DNA of 64,000 nt from AP-15 sp963700195 (GCA_963700195.1 CAVOWQ010000037.1:1-64000), one strand, 5' to 3'. Positions 44,380 to 54,508 are shown, counted from the stretch's first letter. The notes: generated by a model from the letters alone, not told the origin. Translations and numbers: made by a program.

Positions 44380-44734
44380 TCACAACCCGCTTTTGGCACG
44401 CAGTTGCTGCAACCGTTCGGCGATGCGCCGGGTGACGGTCGGGAACGGATCTTGATCCAGCATGCGCGCGACCCTCTCCGCATAGGCCGAGCAGAGGAGA
44501 AGAGCCGGTCTGGCCAAATCGGGATCGCGTTGGGCCCGTTCGCAGACTTCAACCAGCAACGCCATCTCCTTTTTCGGGACCCAGCGCGCCAGCTTTTCCA
44601 GATCGTTCGGCGCAAGGGCAGGCCCGGATCAAGGCGGCGAGGTTTTCCAATTCCGACGACGCGGCTGGTCCACCGGTGGTCGATTGCGGCTGCATGGGCA
44701 CTCCGTCAGCTCCAGCCGAATTCGGCCTCGTCAT
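44380..44734 (-). CDS. Small hypothetical protein (one frameshift)
   Basis: About 117 residues from the ATG at 44,734 (MTRPNSAGADGVPMQPQSTT). A disordered Ser/Gly/Pro-rich start is followed by a helical region SSELENLAALIRACP, then after a change near 44,625 NDLEKLARWVPKKEMALLVE, VCERAQRDPDLARPALLLCS, AYAERVARMLDQDPFPTVTR and RIAERLQQLRAKSGL. Heptad-like Leu spacing suggests an alpha-helical bundle. There is no family I know. The amino-acid makeup and codon use match surrounding genes, so I consider it real. Confidence 0.45.
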
Positions 44735-45181
44735 GCACTGATCGCGCGACGCGCCCGACGCTGGAGCGGCTGTCTTTAGGACAGCCGCTTGCGGCGCTAA
44801 CGAACGGGATCTTGATAGTGCGTTCACTAGTTAAGGTCGGACCCACATGTTAGATACAGCATAGCTGCGGATTAGAAATTTCTCAACCCTCATGAGCGGC
44901 AATCTCGTAGAACAAGAATGATATCGATAAAGGCGGGAAATTTGAGCGCCCGAGATTGGACATACGCCTAAAGGATCAGGTCGGATATTGGACAATCCTA
45001 TGACAGAATGGATGATAATAAGAAATTAACAGATCACCGGTATCAACTTTGCACCAGCTCACGATAGATCGGGTTGCAATCTGTGGTTGACGACCCTGAG
45101 AAGCTCGGTGTTTACGGTAGACTATCGGCGAGCGGTCGCGCGACGGTGGTTCCCACACCGGCCACTGTCGTGAAGTCATTC
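44735..45181. other. AT-richer gene-free stretch upstream of the histidine kinase
   Basis: 447 bases with clearly lower GC than the flanks (for example TTAGAAATTTCTCAACC near 44,870 and AATAAGAAATTAACAG near 45,018). It probably carries the promoter of the kinase gene, but no hexamer pair stands out. If the kinase starts at the TTG at 45,074 its last 108 bases are coding. Confidence 0.45.
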
Positions 45182-46342
45182 ATGCGGCTTCTGTTGCTTC
45201 TTTTTCGGCGAAGACGCTGTGCCGAAGCTCGGCTGCTCCAGAGCACGCTCGAAAATATCGGCGAGGGTTTGAGCGTCTTTGACAGCCGGGGGCGGTTGAT
45301 CGCATGGAACTCTCGTTTCTGCGAACTGCTCGAATTGCCGCCGGACCTCACGGTCGGTGCGCCGCTTCGCGACATCCTGATGCTTCAGGCGGCCCGTGGC
45401 GACTTCGGTCGTGACGACCCTTCGGCCGAGGTCGCCAAACGTCTCGAGTGGTTCTATCGCGACGTACCGACAACAAAGGAGCGCGTGACTCCCCGGGGAC
45501 GCATCTTGCAGATCAGCCGCCGCGCAATGCCGGACGGGGCGATTGTCTCAGTTTACTCGGATGTAACCGATCTTAAAGCATCCGAGCGGAAATTGATCCA
45601 GGCGCGCAACCAGGCCGAGATGGCAAATCACGCGAAGAGCGAGTTTCTCGCCAATATGAGCCATGAACTGCGTACTCCGCTCAACGCCATCATCGGATTT
45701 TCCGAGATCATTGCGCATGAGCTCTTCGGTCCGCTCAGTAACGAAAAATATCTGGATTATATGAAGGACATCCACCAAAGCAGCCTTCATTTATTGTCTA
45801 TCATCAACGACGTACTCGATATGTCAAAGATCGAGGCAGGAAAACTCGAATTATCAAAGGAGCCGTTGAATATCCGGCATCTGATCGGCGAAGTCATCCG
45901 CATGATGCGGGAACGGGCCGAGAGCCGCGGCATCGAGCTGGTGACGAAGCTGTCGGATGAGGAGGTGGAGATTTGGGCCGACGAGCGCGCAATGAAGCAA
46001 ATATTTCTCAACCTCCTGTCCAATGCGATAAAGTTCTCCCGAGACGGGGGCGAGGTCTGTATTCGCGTCGTGTCGGATGAGCCCGACCTCGCCGTCGTGG
46101 AATTCGAGGATCATGGTATCGGCATGAACGAGGAAGAGCTGGAACGCGCCCTGCAGCCTTTCGGACAAGCAAAACCATCGACGACGCGCAATTATGGCGG
46201 CACGGGTCTGGGCCTACCGATCACCAAAGGCCTGATCGAAGCGCATGGCGGCAAACTCGCGATAGAAAGTCGCGCGGGTCAGGGGACCATTGCGCGCATC
46301 TCTCTGCCCACCGAACGAAAGCCGCTGATGGCGGGCGCTTGA
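45182..46342 (+). CDS. Soluble PAS-domain sensor histidine kinase
   Basis: 386 residues from the ATG at 45,182 (MRLLLLLFRRRRC). A TTG at 45,074 would add 36 residues. A PAS_7-like domain comes first (LLQSTLENIGEGLSVFDSRG, RLIAWNSRFCELLELPPDLT, RGRILQISRRAMPDGAIVSV). The dimerisation and phosphotransfer domain has the His in FLANMSHELRTPLNAIIGFS. The ATPase domain has the N box FLNLLSNAIKFSRDGG, G1 VEFEDHGIGMNEEE and G2 NYGGTGLGLPITKGLIEAHG. No membrane helix and no receiver domain are present, and no response regulator lies nearby, so it is an orphan kinase with an unknown cue. The frame is intact. Confidence 0.9.
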   Translation: MRLLLLLFRRRRCAEARLLQSTLENIGEGLSVFDSRGRLIAWNSRFCELLELPPDLTVGAPLRDILMLQAARGDFGRDDPSAEVAKRLEWFYRDVPTTKERVTPRGRILQISRRAMPDGAIVSVYSDVTDLKASERKLIQARNQAEMANHAKSEFLANMSHELRTPLNAIIGFSEIIAHELFGPLSNEKYLDYMKDIHQSSLHLLSIINDVLDMSKIEAGKLELSKEPLNIRHLIGEVIRMMRERAESRGIELVTKLSDEEVEIWADERAMKQIFLNLLSNAIKFSRDGGEVCIRVVSDEPDLAVVEFEDHGIGMNEEELERALQPFGQAKPSTTRNYGGTGLGLPITKGLIEAHGGKLAIESRAGQGTIARISLPTERKPLMAGA

Positions 46343-46352
46343 CAGCAGCCGT

Positions 46353-47819
46353 TCATGCCGCCCTCGGCGCTGCGGCCTCCGGCCGAAGCACGCGAAAGAG
46401 CAGAATTCCCGGCAAGGTGATAGCGGTTATGATCGCCATGGTTCGAAAACAGCCGGTGTAGGCGGCAAACACCCGGTGGCTCAGAACTTCGGAGGGCGAA
46501 CGTATGCCGGCCGCCGACGGATCAAACACCGGCAAGGAATTGCCATGAATTCTTGCCTGCAGCACAGCTGTCATCACGGCAACGCCGGTTGCGCAGCCGA
46601 GTTGCCGCAACAGGCTGTAGACGCCGGCGGCATCGGTGCGCAGTTCCGCGCCAAGGGTGGAAAAGGCGAGCGTGCTGAGCGGGGTGAATAGGAGCCCGAC
46701 CCCAACTCCCTGGATCGCGCTCGCTGTGGCCAACCAGAGCCCGCCGCCATCGGGTGGCACGCGCGACATCAGCACGAGCGCCCCCGCGGTGATGACGATT
46801 CCGGTCCCGAGCAATGCCCGATGATCGACCCTATCGATCAGGTAATGGACGGCCAGCATCGTCGCCATCGTCGCGATGCCGCGTGGCGACAGGGCCAAGC
46901 CCGCCTGGGTCGCATCGTAGCCCAACGGACCCTCGCTCAATGCCGGCAAGAACACTATGGTCGTGAACAACAGCGCGCCGATCAGAAAATTATAAAACAC
47001 CGCCGCGGAGAAATTGAGGTTGCGAAACACCTGAAACCTGAAGAGGGTAAACTGCGACCGGACACTGCGAATTGCGATACCCGCCAACGCGAAGACGGCA
47101 ACTGCGGCTTCGGCCACCGTCTCGGCGGAGAACGGCCAAGTCTGGCCGATCATCCGTTGGAGCGCCAATTGCAGCGACCCTACGCCGAGGATCAGCAGCA
47201 CGAGCCCGACGCCGTCGATGCGGGCCTTGCCGGTCGGCTCGGCCGCGGTCGGCACCTGGCCAAGACCCAAAATCGCGATCAAGCCGAGAGGAAAGTTCAA
47301 GACGAAAATCCACCGCCATGAGCTGAGGTCGGCGATGACGCCGCCGAGGACGGGCCCGAGGATCGGGCCGGCCATGATCGTCGCTCCCCAGATGGCGAGC
47401 ATTCGGCCGTGATCGCGTTGAGGATAGATATCGAGAAGGATGGCCTGCGCCAGAGGCTGAATAACGCCGGCTGCGGTGCCCTGGACTAGACGGAACTGGA
47501 TCAACGCGACAGATGAGGGCGCAATCGAACAGAGCCCAGAGGCGATGATGAACAGGCCGATCGAACCGATGAGTAGTGGCCGCGCGCCGTAACGCCGGCG
47601 CAGCCACCCGGTGAGGGTGGCCATGATTGCGGAGGCGCAAAGATAGCTCGTCATTACCCAGGAGCCGAGCTCGATCCCGCCGCCGAGACTTTGCTCGAGC
47701 TGAGGCAGAGCCACATTGGCGATCGTCGTGTCGAAGGCCTGCATGGCGGTCGCGATCATCAACGCCACCGTCGCCTGCCGCCGGCCCGAACTCGATAGGA
47801 TGCGTGCCTCGACGCTCAT
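46353..47819 (-). CDS. DHA2-family MFS drug exporter (EmrB/QacA type)
   Basis: 488 residues with about 14 membrane helices. TM1 carries the DHA2 signature ALMIATAMQAFDTTIANVAL (Asp in TM1). Loop 2-3 reads GWLRRRYGARPLLIGSIG. Motif C, the antiporter motif, is GATIMAGPILGPVLGGVIAD, followed by SSWRWIFVLNFPLGLIAILG. Such pumps expel hydrophobic drugs or organic solutes in exchange for protons, often with a membrane fusion partner, which is absent here. It is convergent with the histidine kinase, the stops being ten bases apart, and divergent from the next gene. The frame is intact. Confidence 0.9.
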   Translation of the reverse strand: MSVEARILSSSGRRQATVALMIATAMQAFDTTIANVALPQLEQSLGGGIELGSWVMTSYLCASAIMATLTGWLRRRYGARPLLIGSIGLFIIASGLCSIAPSSVALIQFRLVQGTAAGVIQPLAQAILLDIYPQRDHGRMLAIWGATIMAGPILGPVLGGVIADLSSWRWIFVLNFPLGLIAILGLGQVPTAAEPTGKARIDGVGLVLLILGVGSLQLALQRMIGQTWPFSAETVAEAAVAVFALAGIAIRSVRSQFTLFRFQVFRNLNFSAAVFYNFLIGALLFTTIVFLPALSEGPLGYDATQAGLALSPRGIATMATMLAVHYLIDRVDHRALLGTGIVITAGALVLMSRVPPDGGGLWLATASAIQGVGVGLLFTPLSTLAFSTLGAELRTDAAGVYSLLRQLGCATGVAVMTAVLQARIHGNSLPVFDPSAAGIRSPSEVLSHRVFAAYTGCFRTMAIITAITLPGILLFRVLRPEAAAPRAA

Positions 47820-48211
47820 CGGCTCCGCGCTTTGCCAATCCGCTGGTGGGAGCTGCGGGAACGAGCACGCGCGCTCGGCAACCCGCGACCCGGCGACGCC
47901 CGGAGATAACGTTGCGATGCCTAAATTGGCTTGGATTTATCCGTGCAGTAGTCTGCACTCCGCCATGTTGCGGCCCCCGTTTCGATTAATAATTGGCAAA
48001 CGCTGTCTCGCAGACTGTCGAACAGTTGCTCTATGGAGTCAATGACAGCAGCAAGAAAATCCAATACAATTTAAGTTATATTGGCGAAATTTGATTGCGA
48101 TCGGCAGCAAAATCACCATTCGGTCAGCGGTGGTTCACCTCCTGTTAATCTGCGATATATAAAGTCGGTGATCTCCGGAAAATTGTCCGGATATCGCGCT
48201 GCGAGGGTTTC
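47820..48211. other. Intergenic stretch between divergent genes
   Basis: 392 bases upstream of both the exporter (minus) and the PAS-like hypothetical gene (plus). An AT-rich patch near 48,050-48,080 (AAATCCAATACAATTTAAG) probably holds a promoter. No recognisable regulator gene, inverted operator or RNA is present. Confidence 0.45.
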
Positions 48212-49129
48212 GTGAACCGCCTGACGATGCTTGTTTCCGCCGAGGGGACGTGGATGCTCGAGGACAGCGCCGAGTTTCGCGCGGCATTGGGGGACCCGGA
48301 ACCCGATTACGATGGCGCTGCCTTTGCCGTGAAGAACCTGGGATTCATCAGATTTCAGATCCTTGACAATTCGATAATCGAAATCGATCTGCATCCGCGT
48401 AATGTCGAGATTCCCGCGCTGCTGGCGGTTCAACAGCAGCTCTTGACGTCGCACATCAAGCTGTTTCGGTTGAAATACTTTGATGTTAGTTGGAAGTCGG
48501 AAATCATCTGCTCCGCTGAATTGGCTGTGGCGCGACTCTCTGAATTGTGCGCGCGGAGATTCGCGCTGTCAGCCGAAGATCGTTTTCTTGTCGAGCCGCA
48601 GGACTATTTAAGGCTTTTCGAATCCGAGCAGGGTCCGCTTCAGCTGATGGCGCAGAAGTGGAGAATGTCGTTCGGCCATTTCGATCCCAGCGTAATCTCG
48701 TTTGCGATCAAGAATGATCTGCTGTCGCGTTTGATCATCGTCGGGGTGAAGCCGCCTGGGGCCGAACCCGTATTCCGCTTCATCGGAGATGGTCACAACA
48801 ATTGGCTCGATGACAACTACCATGTGCATGCGATCGGCGGAAAAGTGCAAGACCAGCCCGATAAAAACTACGGGCAATGGGTATCGCAATTTTACAAGAG
48901 CGTGGCGAGCACCGGCCAGCCGCGTTACGATTATGTGACGGCTTCGATCCAACGGCCGCCCGGCACCTATACGACGCGCTACGAGAGATTGCTGCTGCCG
49001 TGGAAGACGCCCTCCGACGAGGTGCTGGTAACCTTGTCATCCCGGGGTCTCGGGACGGATGCCGTCGATAAACCTTCGGTCATCGAGCCGGAGAGTTCGG
49101 TGGCGAGGTATTCGACAATGTCCTCATAA
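48212..49129 (+). CDS. Hypothetical protein with a PAS-like C-terminal half
   Basis: 305 residues from a GTG at 48,212. The N-terminal 120 residues (LGDPEPDYDGAAFAVKNLGF, IRFQILDNSIIEIDLHPRNV, KYFDVSWKSEIICSAELAVA) resemble a domain in hypothetical proteins of Rhodospirillales. The C-terminal half (MAQKWRMSFGHFDPSVISFA, VFRFIGDGHNNWLDDNYHVH, QWVSQFYKSVASTGQPRYDY, YTTRYERLLLPWKTPSDEVL) has the strand and loop pattern of PAS_5-type sensor domains. No output domain follows. Its last 151 bases overlap the end of the opposite-strand gene at 48,979. It may be a signal sensor, but no partner is known. Confidence 0.6.
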   Translation: MNRLTMLVSAEGTWMLEDSAEFRAALGDPEPDYDGAAFAVKNLGFIRFQILDNSIIEIDLHPRNVEIPALLAVQQQLLTSHIKLFRLKYFDVSWKSEIICSAELAVARLSELCARRFALSAEDRFLVEPQDYLRLFESEQGPLQLMAQKWRMSFGHFDPSVISFAIKNDLLSRLIIVGVKPPGAEPVFRFIGDGHNNWLDDNYHVHAIGGKVQDQPDKNYGQWVSQFYKSVASTGQPRYDYVTASIQRPPGTYTTRYERLLLPWKTPSDEVLVTLSSRGLGTDAVDKPSVIEPESSVARYSTMSS

Positions 49130-49833
49130 GCTTCGTTCTGGGACAAATAGGCGAGGACGACCTCGAGGTCGCCCCAGGGCGAGGCGGGGTAGAAAATGCT
49201 GTGACTGGCATGCTTGTAGCCGTAGCCGGCGCTGACGCCCTTTGTTACGAGCACCGGGGCGACGAGCGCGATCGCCCAGTCTACCGGCCAACGCGACATC
49301 GCATAGGCTCGACCCAACCTCGCCAGCAGATGAGAGAGCCGATGCCCGCGAAAATCCGGCCGTATCCAATGCGATCCGGCGCAGAACACGACCCCGCCGA
49401 TCCGCCTGGCGGCCGGCGCCGTCACATTGCAAAGCTGGCCCTCGTCGTGGCCCGCATAGAACATCGAGTGCGCCTCTTCGGCCAAGCTCGTTTCCGGCCA
49501 GTAATAAATCCGCCCGGCTTGCGTCAACACGATGTCGCCTTCCTCGTTTTCGCCGGAAATCCAATAGGAGTTTTCGGGCGACAAATCGCAATACGCCGGA
49601 TTGTACATGTTAACCAATTTGAACCAGTTGCCGTGGGCGACTTCCCGCTCGTTCAAATAGAGCAGCTCGCCGAAGTCATGCCGCAGCCGCAGACGAAGAC
49701 CCATCCGCCGTGCTGCCTTGTCGCCTTCAAGAACAAATCGGGAGAGGAGGCGGGCCGGACCATGCTTGACTGTCAGCGCATCCGGCAGCCGCAGATCGTT
49801 TTCTGGGACAATATTGGGGTAGATGAGAGTCAT
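48979..49833 (-). CDS. GNAT-like hypothetical protein
   Basis: 284 residues from the ATG at 49,833 (MTLIYPNIVPENDLRLPDAL), behind GAGGAGATGATC. An N-terminal helical and strand region (GPARLLSRFVLEGDKAARRM, GLRLRLRHDFGELLYLNERE) leads to VTAPAARRIGGVVFCAGSHW, IRPDFRGHRLSHLLARLGRA (an R-G-x-x-L acetyl-CoA-like loop) and ALVAPVLVTKGVSAGYGYKH, the shape of an acetyltransferase core. The C-terminal 50 residues lie in the region overlapping the opposite gene and are low in complexity. The gene may end naturally earlier, but no stop is present. The substrate is unknown. Confidence 0.6.
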   Translation of the reverse strand: MTLIYPNIVPENDLRLPDALTVKHGPARLLSRFVLEGDKAARRMGLRLRLRHDFGELLYLNEREVAHGNWFKLVNMYNPAYCDLSPENSYWISGENEEGDIVLTQAGRIYYWPETSLAEEAHSMFYAGHDEGQLCNVTAPAARRIGGVVFCAGSHWIRPDFRGHRLSHLLARLGRAYAMSRWPVDWAIALVAPVLVTKGVSAGYGYKHASHSIFYPASPWGDLEVVLAYLSQNEAYEDIVEYLATELSGSMTEGLSTASVPRPRDDKVTSTSSEGVFHGSSNLS

Positions 49834-50206
49834 GATCATCTCCTCTCGGCCGACCGTTAGTACGCGCCGTCCCAATGCTCTAGAGATCAGAGTCAGTTGT
49901 GGATCGCTGCCATCGCCAGCAAATCCTTTACGAAATCTGAAAGCTCTGCCGAGTTTTACTAATTATTGACTTAACGGTCAATCTCAAAACATGGTTAATA
50001 TAAAGATAAATGTTGAATATTGTTTACCTAAATTGCTTTCTTAATTTGTCTAAAATCGAAGGTGCGTTTATCCTTCTCGTCAGACCGCCACGCCGATCGA
50101 CCCAGCCGGTAGTTGAGGCAGCGGACGGTCTGGTCTTTTTGGGTCATACCGGTTAACTGGGAGGTCGGGCGGCCAAGGCGGCAGACAGGCGAAGCGAGGG
50201 ATCCGA
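49834..50206. other. AT-rich gene-free stretch
   Basis: 373 bases. Positions about 49,950-50,060 are the most AT-rich part of this block (for example AAAACATGGTTAATATAAAG and GTTTACCTAAATTGC). No open frame of note is present. It may contain the promoters of both flanking genes. No known motif or repeat is recognised. Confidence 0.45.
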
Positions 50207-51580
50207 ATGAGCAGCAAAGACCAGTTGAAGCGCGCGGTCTGCGAGACCATCGACCGCCACGCCGACACCATCATCGATCTCGGCGAGACGATCCTCCGCC
50301 ATCCGGAGACCGGCTTCAACGAGGTGAGGACCGCCGCTCTGGTCGCCGATCGGATGAGTGCCCTGGGCTTGGCGCCCCGCACCGGTCTGGCGCTGACCGG
50401 TGTCAAGGGCCGGCTCGCCGGCGGAGCACCAGGTCCCCGGCTCGCCTTTATCGGCGAGCTCGACAGCCTGCGGACCTCGGAGCACCCCCTCGCCGATCCG
50501 GTCACCGGGGCGGCCCACAGCTGCGGCCACAACGCGCAGATCGCCGGGATGCTGGGCGCGGCGATCGGACTGACCGAGGCCGGGATCGCCGGCCAGCTCG
50601 CCGGCGACATCGTTTTCTTCGCCGTGCCGGCCGAAGAGTTCATCGATGTCGAGGAGCGCGCGGCCCGCGTCGCGAAAGGCGAAATCGAGTTCATGCTCGG
50701 CAAGCCGGAGCTCGTCGCCAAGGGCCATTTCGACGATATCGACATGGCCATGATGATCCATACCGGCTCGCGCGATGCGGCAAGTGGAACTCGCGCCTTT
50801 CTCGCCAAGTCATCGAATGGCGCGCTGGTCAAGCGCATCCGGTTCGTCGGCCGCGCCGCGCATGCCGGCAGCTTGCCGCAGCTCGGGATCAATGCGCTGA
50901 ACGCGGCGATCATCGCGATGAATGCGATCGCAGCGCAGCGCGAGACCTTCTGGGAGAAGGATACGATCCGCATCCACCCGATCATCACCAAGGGCGGCGA
51001 TGCGGTCAGCGTCGTGCCGGCCGAGGTCACGATGGAAACCTTTGTCCGCGGCGGCTCGCTCGAGGCGATCGTCGACGCCAATAAAAAGGTCGACCGCTGT
51101 CTGCGCGCCGGTGCGATGGCGATGGGCGCCGAGGTCGAGATCCATACGATCCCCGGCTATCTGCCGCAGCGCAACGACGAGCGGCTGGGACAGATCTTCG
51201 GCGCGAATGTCGAGAGCTTGTTCGGGCCGGGCCAGTTCCACATCGGCGGGCACCGCACCGGGTCGACCGACATGGGCGATCTCGCGCATTTGATGCCGGT
51301 GATCCACCCTTACGTCGTCGCCGCCGAAGGCAAGGCGCACGGCGCCGACTGGCGGATCAACGAGCCCCGGCACGGCTATCTGACGCCGGCCAAGCTGCTG
51401 GCGATGACCGCGATCGACCTGCTTCATGGCGATGCCGCGCCGGCGAAGGAAATTCTGGCGCGGTTCGAGCCGGCGATGACCAAGGAGGCCTATCTGGAGT
51501 TTCAGCGCAGTCTGTTCCGCACCGAGCGGTTCGCCTACATGGAGGATGAGGGCGGCCGGCGGCCTAAGTTGGCCGGCTAA
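50207..51580 (+). CDS. M20-family amidohydrolase (AbgB/hippurate-hydrolase-like)
   Basis: 457 residues, cytoplasmic. Metal-ligand signatures are AHSCGHNAQIAGMLGAAIGL, the Glu pair in FFAVPAEEFIDVEERAARV, IDMAMMIHTG, FVGRAAHAGSLPQLGINALN (dimerisation domain) and HIGGHRTGSTDMGDLAHLMP near the C-terminus. The family hydrolyses amide bonds of N-acyl amino acids or p-aminobenzoyl-glutamate. The extended region after the Glu pair (EFMLGKPELVAKGHFDDID) is of the AbgB-like group. The substrate is unknown. It heads the 50-60 kb catabolic neighbourhood. The frame is intact. Confidence 0.87.
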   Translation: MSSKDQLKRAVCETIDRHADTIIDLGETILRHPETGFNEVRTAALVADRMSALGLAPRTGLALTGVKGRLAGGAPGPRLAFIGELDSLRTSEHPLADPVTGAAHSCGHNAQIAGMLGAAIGLTEAGIAGQLAGDIVFFAVPAEEFIDVEERAARVAKGEIEFMLGKPELVAKGHFDDIDMAMMIHTGSRDAASGTRAFLAKSSNGALVKRIRFVGRAAHAGSLPQLGINALNAAIIAMNAIAAQRETFWEKDTIRIHPIITKGGDAVSVVPAEVTMETFVRGGSLEAIVDANKKVDRCLRAGAMAMGAEVEIHTIPGYLPQRNDERLGQIFGANVESLFGPGQFHIGGHRTGSTDMGDLAHLMPVIHPYVVAAEGKAHGADWRINEPRHGYLTPAKLLAMTAIDLLHGDAAPAKEILARFEPAMTKEAYLEFQRSLFRTERFAYMEDEGGRRPKLAG

Positions 51581-51800
51581 ACTCGGTTGAGGCGCCGGGG
51601 CGCGTTGTGCTCTATTTGGCACCATAGCGCGTGGAACAATTTGTTACGCGGCGGCGCTTCACTTTTGCTGCGTTCGGGAGAAAAATCCTCCTCTGACTGG
51701 AATGGCAGCAAGGGCCGCGAGTTAAACAGTCAGGACCAACCGCCCCGCACCCGATGGGCGAGGGCAGTCGTGAAACATGCGCAGCTCGGAGGTGCGAAGA

Positions 51801-52313
51801 ATGCCTTTCGACGGAATAGACGCTCTTGACAATCACCCGATCGCTAAACTCGGCGCGGTGGAGCGCATGCTCGCAACCGAGCAGCAATGGTGCAAGGGCC
51901 GGTTACGCGATGCCCATGGCCGTCATTGCCTGGTCGGCGCAATCGAGGCGGTCGGAGGCCGGCAGGTGTTGCAGAAGCCCATTCTGCAAGCCGCTAGAGA
52001 AGTCAGCGGCAAGCGCTATTGGCGGATCGAATTCTTTAACGACGACCCGCGCACGACGCATGCCGATGTGCTGCAGGTGCTGCGGCGCACGCGGGAGAAC
52101 ATGATCGACGGGATGATCTGCAGCTTTGACAGGCAGCCGCGGCATCGGAGGTGGATACGCGCCTTGCGCGCTCTGTGCTCGTGGCGCGGCTTTGAGGCTG
52201 AGGCGATTTCGCCGGAGAGCACCGCGCGGTTTTCTCCCGGCGAGCCTGTTGCTCTGTGCGGCGAACCGGAGGGCAGCGGAGAGACCGGCCGCGTGCTGGA
52301 GTTCCAGCACTAA
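51801..52313 (+). CDS. DUF6197-like hypothetical protein
   Basis: 170 residues from the ATG at 51,801 (MPFDGIDALDNHPIAKLGAV). The motif WCKGRLRDAHGRHCLVGAIE, with Cys residues flanking a short turn, followed by DDPRTTHADVLQVLRRTREN, is the signature of small DUF6197 proteins, which have no known role. The remaining C-terminal 60 residues (SWRGFEAEAISPESTARFSP) vary in the family. An upstream ATG at 51,777 is the alternative start. It lies alone between the M20 gene and the aldolase gene on the same strand. Confidence 0.6.
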   Translation: MPFDGIDALDNHPIAKLGAVERMLATEQQWCKGRLRDAHGRHCLVGAIEAVGGRQVLQKPILQAAREVSGKRYWRIEFFNDDPRTTHADVLQVLRRTRENMIDGMICSFDRQPRHRRWIRALRALCSWRGFEAEAISPESTARFSPGEPVALCGEPEGSGETGRVLEFQH

Positions 52314-52444
52314 GCTGCCTTTGGGCGGCCCCGCGGATCGGCATTCGCGGGATACAGGAGATCGCCGCCGTCCGAGCCTTGCTTCTCGGGATCGGACGAC
52401 TGCATTGATTGCCGAGCATTCGTCGGCAGCAATGGGCAACGAGA

Positions 52445-54508
52445 ATGCATAGTCTGTGGTCGGATGCGGAAGCCGAGCGGCTGATCGACCACTATGCCGC
52501 TAGCGGGGGTCGGACGCGACGTCGCGTTGCGCGTCTATACCTCGCGTCTCTTGGGCGGCGAACCGAAGCTGGTGTTGCACGGCGGCGGCAACACCTCGGT
52601 CAAGACCGTCAATGAAGGACCTTCTGGACGAGGAGGTCGAGGTCCTTTGCGTCAAGGGCAGCGGCTGGGACATGGCGGCGATCGAGCCGGCCGGTCTTCC
52701 CGCCGTGAGGCTCGCGCCGCTGCGCAAACTGCGCGGGCGCGAGGCGCTTTCCGACGAGGAGATGGTGCGGGTGCAGCGCGCCAATCTGCTCGATCCCGGC
52801 GCCCCCAACCCTTCGGTCGAGACATTGCTGCACGCCTTCCTGCCGCACAAATATGTCGATCATACCCATTCGACGGCGGTGCTGAGCCTCGCCGACCAGC
52901 CCGACGCGGCGGAGCGCTGCGCGGATCTATATGGCCGGCGGATGGGTCTTGTGCCCTACATCATGCCCGGTTTTCTGCTCGCCAAGAAAGCTGCGGAGGT
53001 CTTCGAGGCAGATCCCGCGGTCGAGGGGCTCGTGCTGCTGAAGCACGGGATCTTTACCTTCGGCGATACGGCGCAGGAGGCTTATGAGCGCATGATCGCG
53101 GCGGTCTCGCTTGCCGAAGAGCGGCTCGCGCACCGCCGCAAGACCGTGTTTGCCGCGGCACGGCTGCCGGATGCGCTCGCCGCGGCCGCGGAAGTCGCGC
53201 CGATCCTGCGCGGCGCCTGCGCGATAGCCGATCCGGCGGGCTCGGGCTCCTACAAGCGCTTCGTTCTCGATTTTCGTTCGAACGCCGCGGTGCTCAATTA
53301 CGTGAACGGGGCCGAGCTCGGACGCTACGGCCGCGCCGGCGTGGCAACCCCGGATCACACGATCCGCACCAAGAACTATCCGCTGATCGTGCCGGCGCCG
53401 GAGGCGGGTCGGCTCGATGCCTTCAAAGAGGCGGTGCACCAAGCGGTCGCTCGCTTCGTCGCCGAGTACCATGCTTATTTCGCCCGCCACAACGCGCGCC
53501 AAGACCCGCCAAAGCGGGAGCTCGACCCGATGCCGCGGGTGATCCTGGTGCCCGGGCTCGGTCTCTTCGGGCTCGGGCGCAGCGCCCGGGATGCGCGGAT
53601 CGCCGCCGACATCGCCCAATCCAACGTCGAGACCATCACCGACGCCGAGGCGGTAGGCCGGTTCGAGCCGGTCGGCGAGGCCGACCTGTTCGACATCGAA
53701 TACTGGTCGCTGGAGCAGGCCAAGCTCGGCCAGAGCGTCGACAAGGCGCTGGCCGGACAGATCGCCGTCGTCACCGGCGGCGCCGGTACGATCGGCCTTG
53801 CGACGGCGCGCGCGCTGAGCGGGGCTGGCGCCGAAGTGGCGCTGCTCGACATCGATGCCGCGGCCGCCGCAGGCGGCGGCGAGAAAGCTCGGCGGCGCGG
53901 CGCTCGGGATCGAATGCGACGTGACCGATCAGGCCGCGGTGCGCCGGGCGTTCGATCGTGTCGCCATGCATTTCGGCGGTGTCGACATCGTCGTGTCGAA
54001 CGCCGGCGCCGCCTGGCAAGGCCGGATCGGTGAAGTCGACGATGCCGTGCTGCGCCGCAGTTTCGAGTTGAACTTTTTTGCCCATCAGAGCGTGGCGCAG
54101 AACGCCGTCCGCATCATGCTGGCGCAAGGCACCGGCGGCTGCCTTCTGTTCAACGTGTCGAAACAGGCGGTCAACCCCGGCCCGGATTTCGGCCCTTACG
54201 GGCTGCCAAAGGCGGCCACCCTGGCGCTGGTGCGCCAATACGCCCTCGAATACGGCGCGGACGGCATTCGCGCCAACGCGGTAAACGCCGACCGCATCAG
54301 GAGCGGGCTCTTGACGCCGGAGCTGGTCGCCGCCCGCGCCAGGGCACGCGGCATCGACGAAGAGCGGTACATGACGGGCAATCTTCTCGGCCGCGAGGTC
54401 ACCGCCGAGGATGTCGCTCAGGCCTTCCTGCACCATGCCGTGGCGCTGAAGACGACCGCCGACGTTACGACCGTCGACGGCGGCAACATCGCCGCCGTTC
54501 TGCGCTGA
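52445..54508 (+). CDS. Bifunctional class II aldolase / short-chain dehydrogenase (RhaD-type fusion, several frameshifts)
   Basis: About 687 residues. The N-terminal class II aldolase reads LWSDAEAERLIDHYAASG, VYTSRLLGGEPKLVLHGGGN, DHTHSTAVLSLADQPDAAER (HxH metal site), EGLVLLKHGIFTFGDTAQEA. A linker includes PRVILVPGLGLFGLGRSARD. The C-terminal SDR reads LAGQIAVVTGGAGTIGLATA, VSNAGAAWQGRIGEVDD and FGPYGLPKAATLALVRQYAL (Tyr-Lys active site), ending TTVDGGNIAAVLR. Frames change near 52,490, 52,605 and 53,870. Proteins of this design split rhamnulose-1-phosphate-like substrates and oxidise the lactaldehyde formed. The actual sugar here is unknown. Confidence 0.85.

Noticed and set aside
48113..48454. 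A 113-codon minus-strand ORF
   Set aside because: Overlaps the start of the better-supported PAS-like gene at 48,212, whose product has protein-like composition, though the C-terminal part of this ORF is not implausible.
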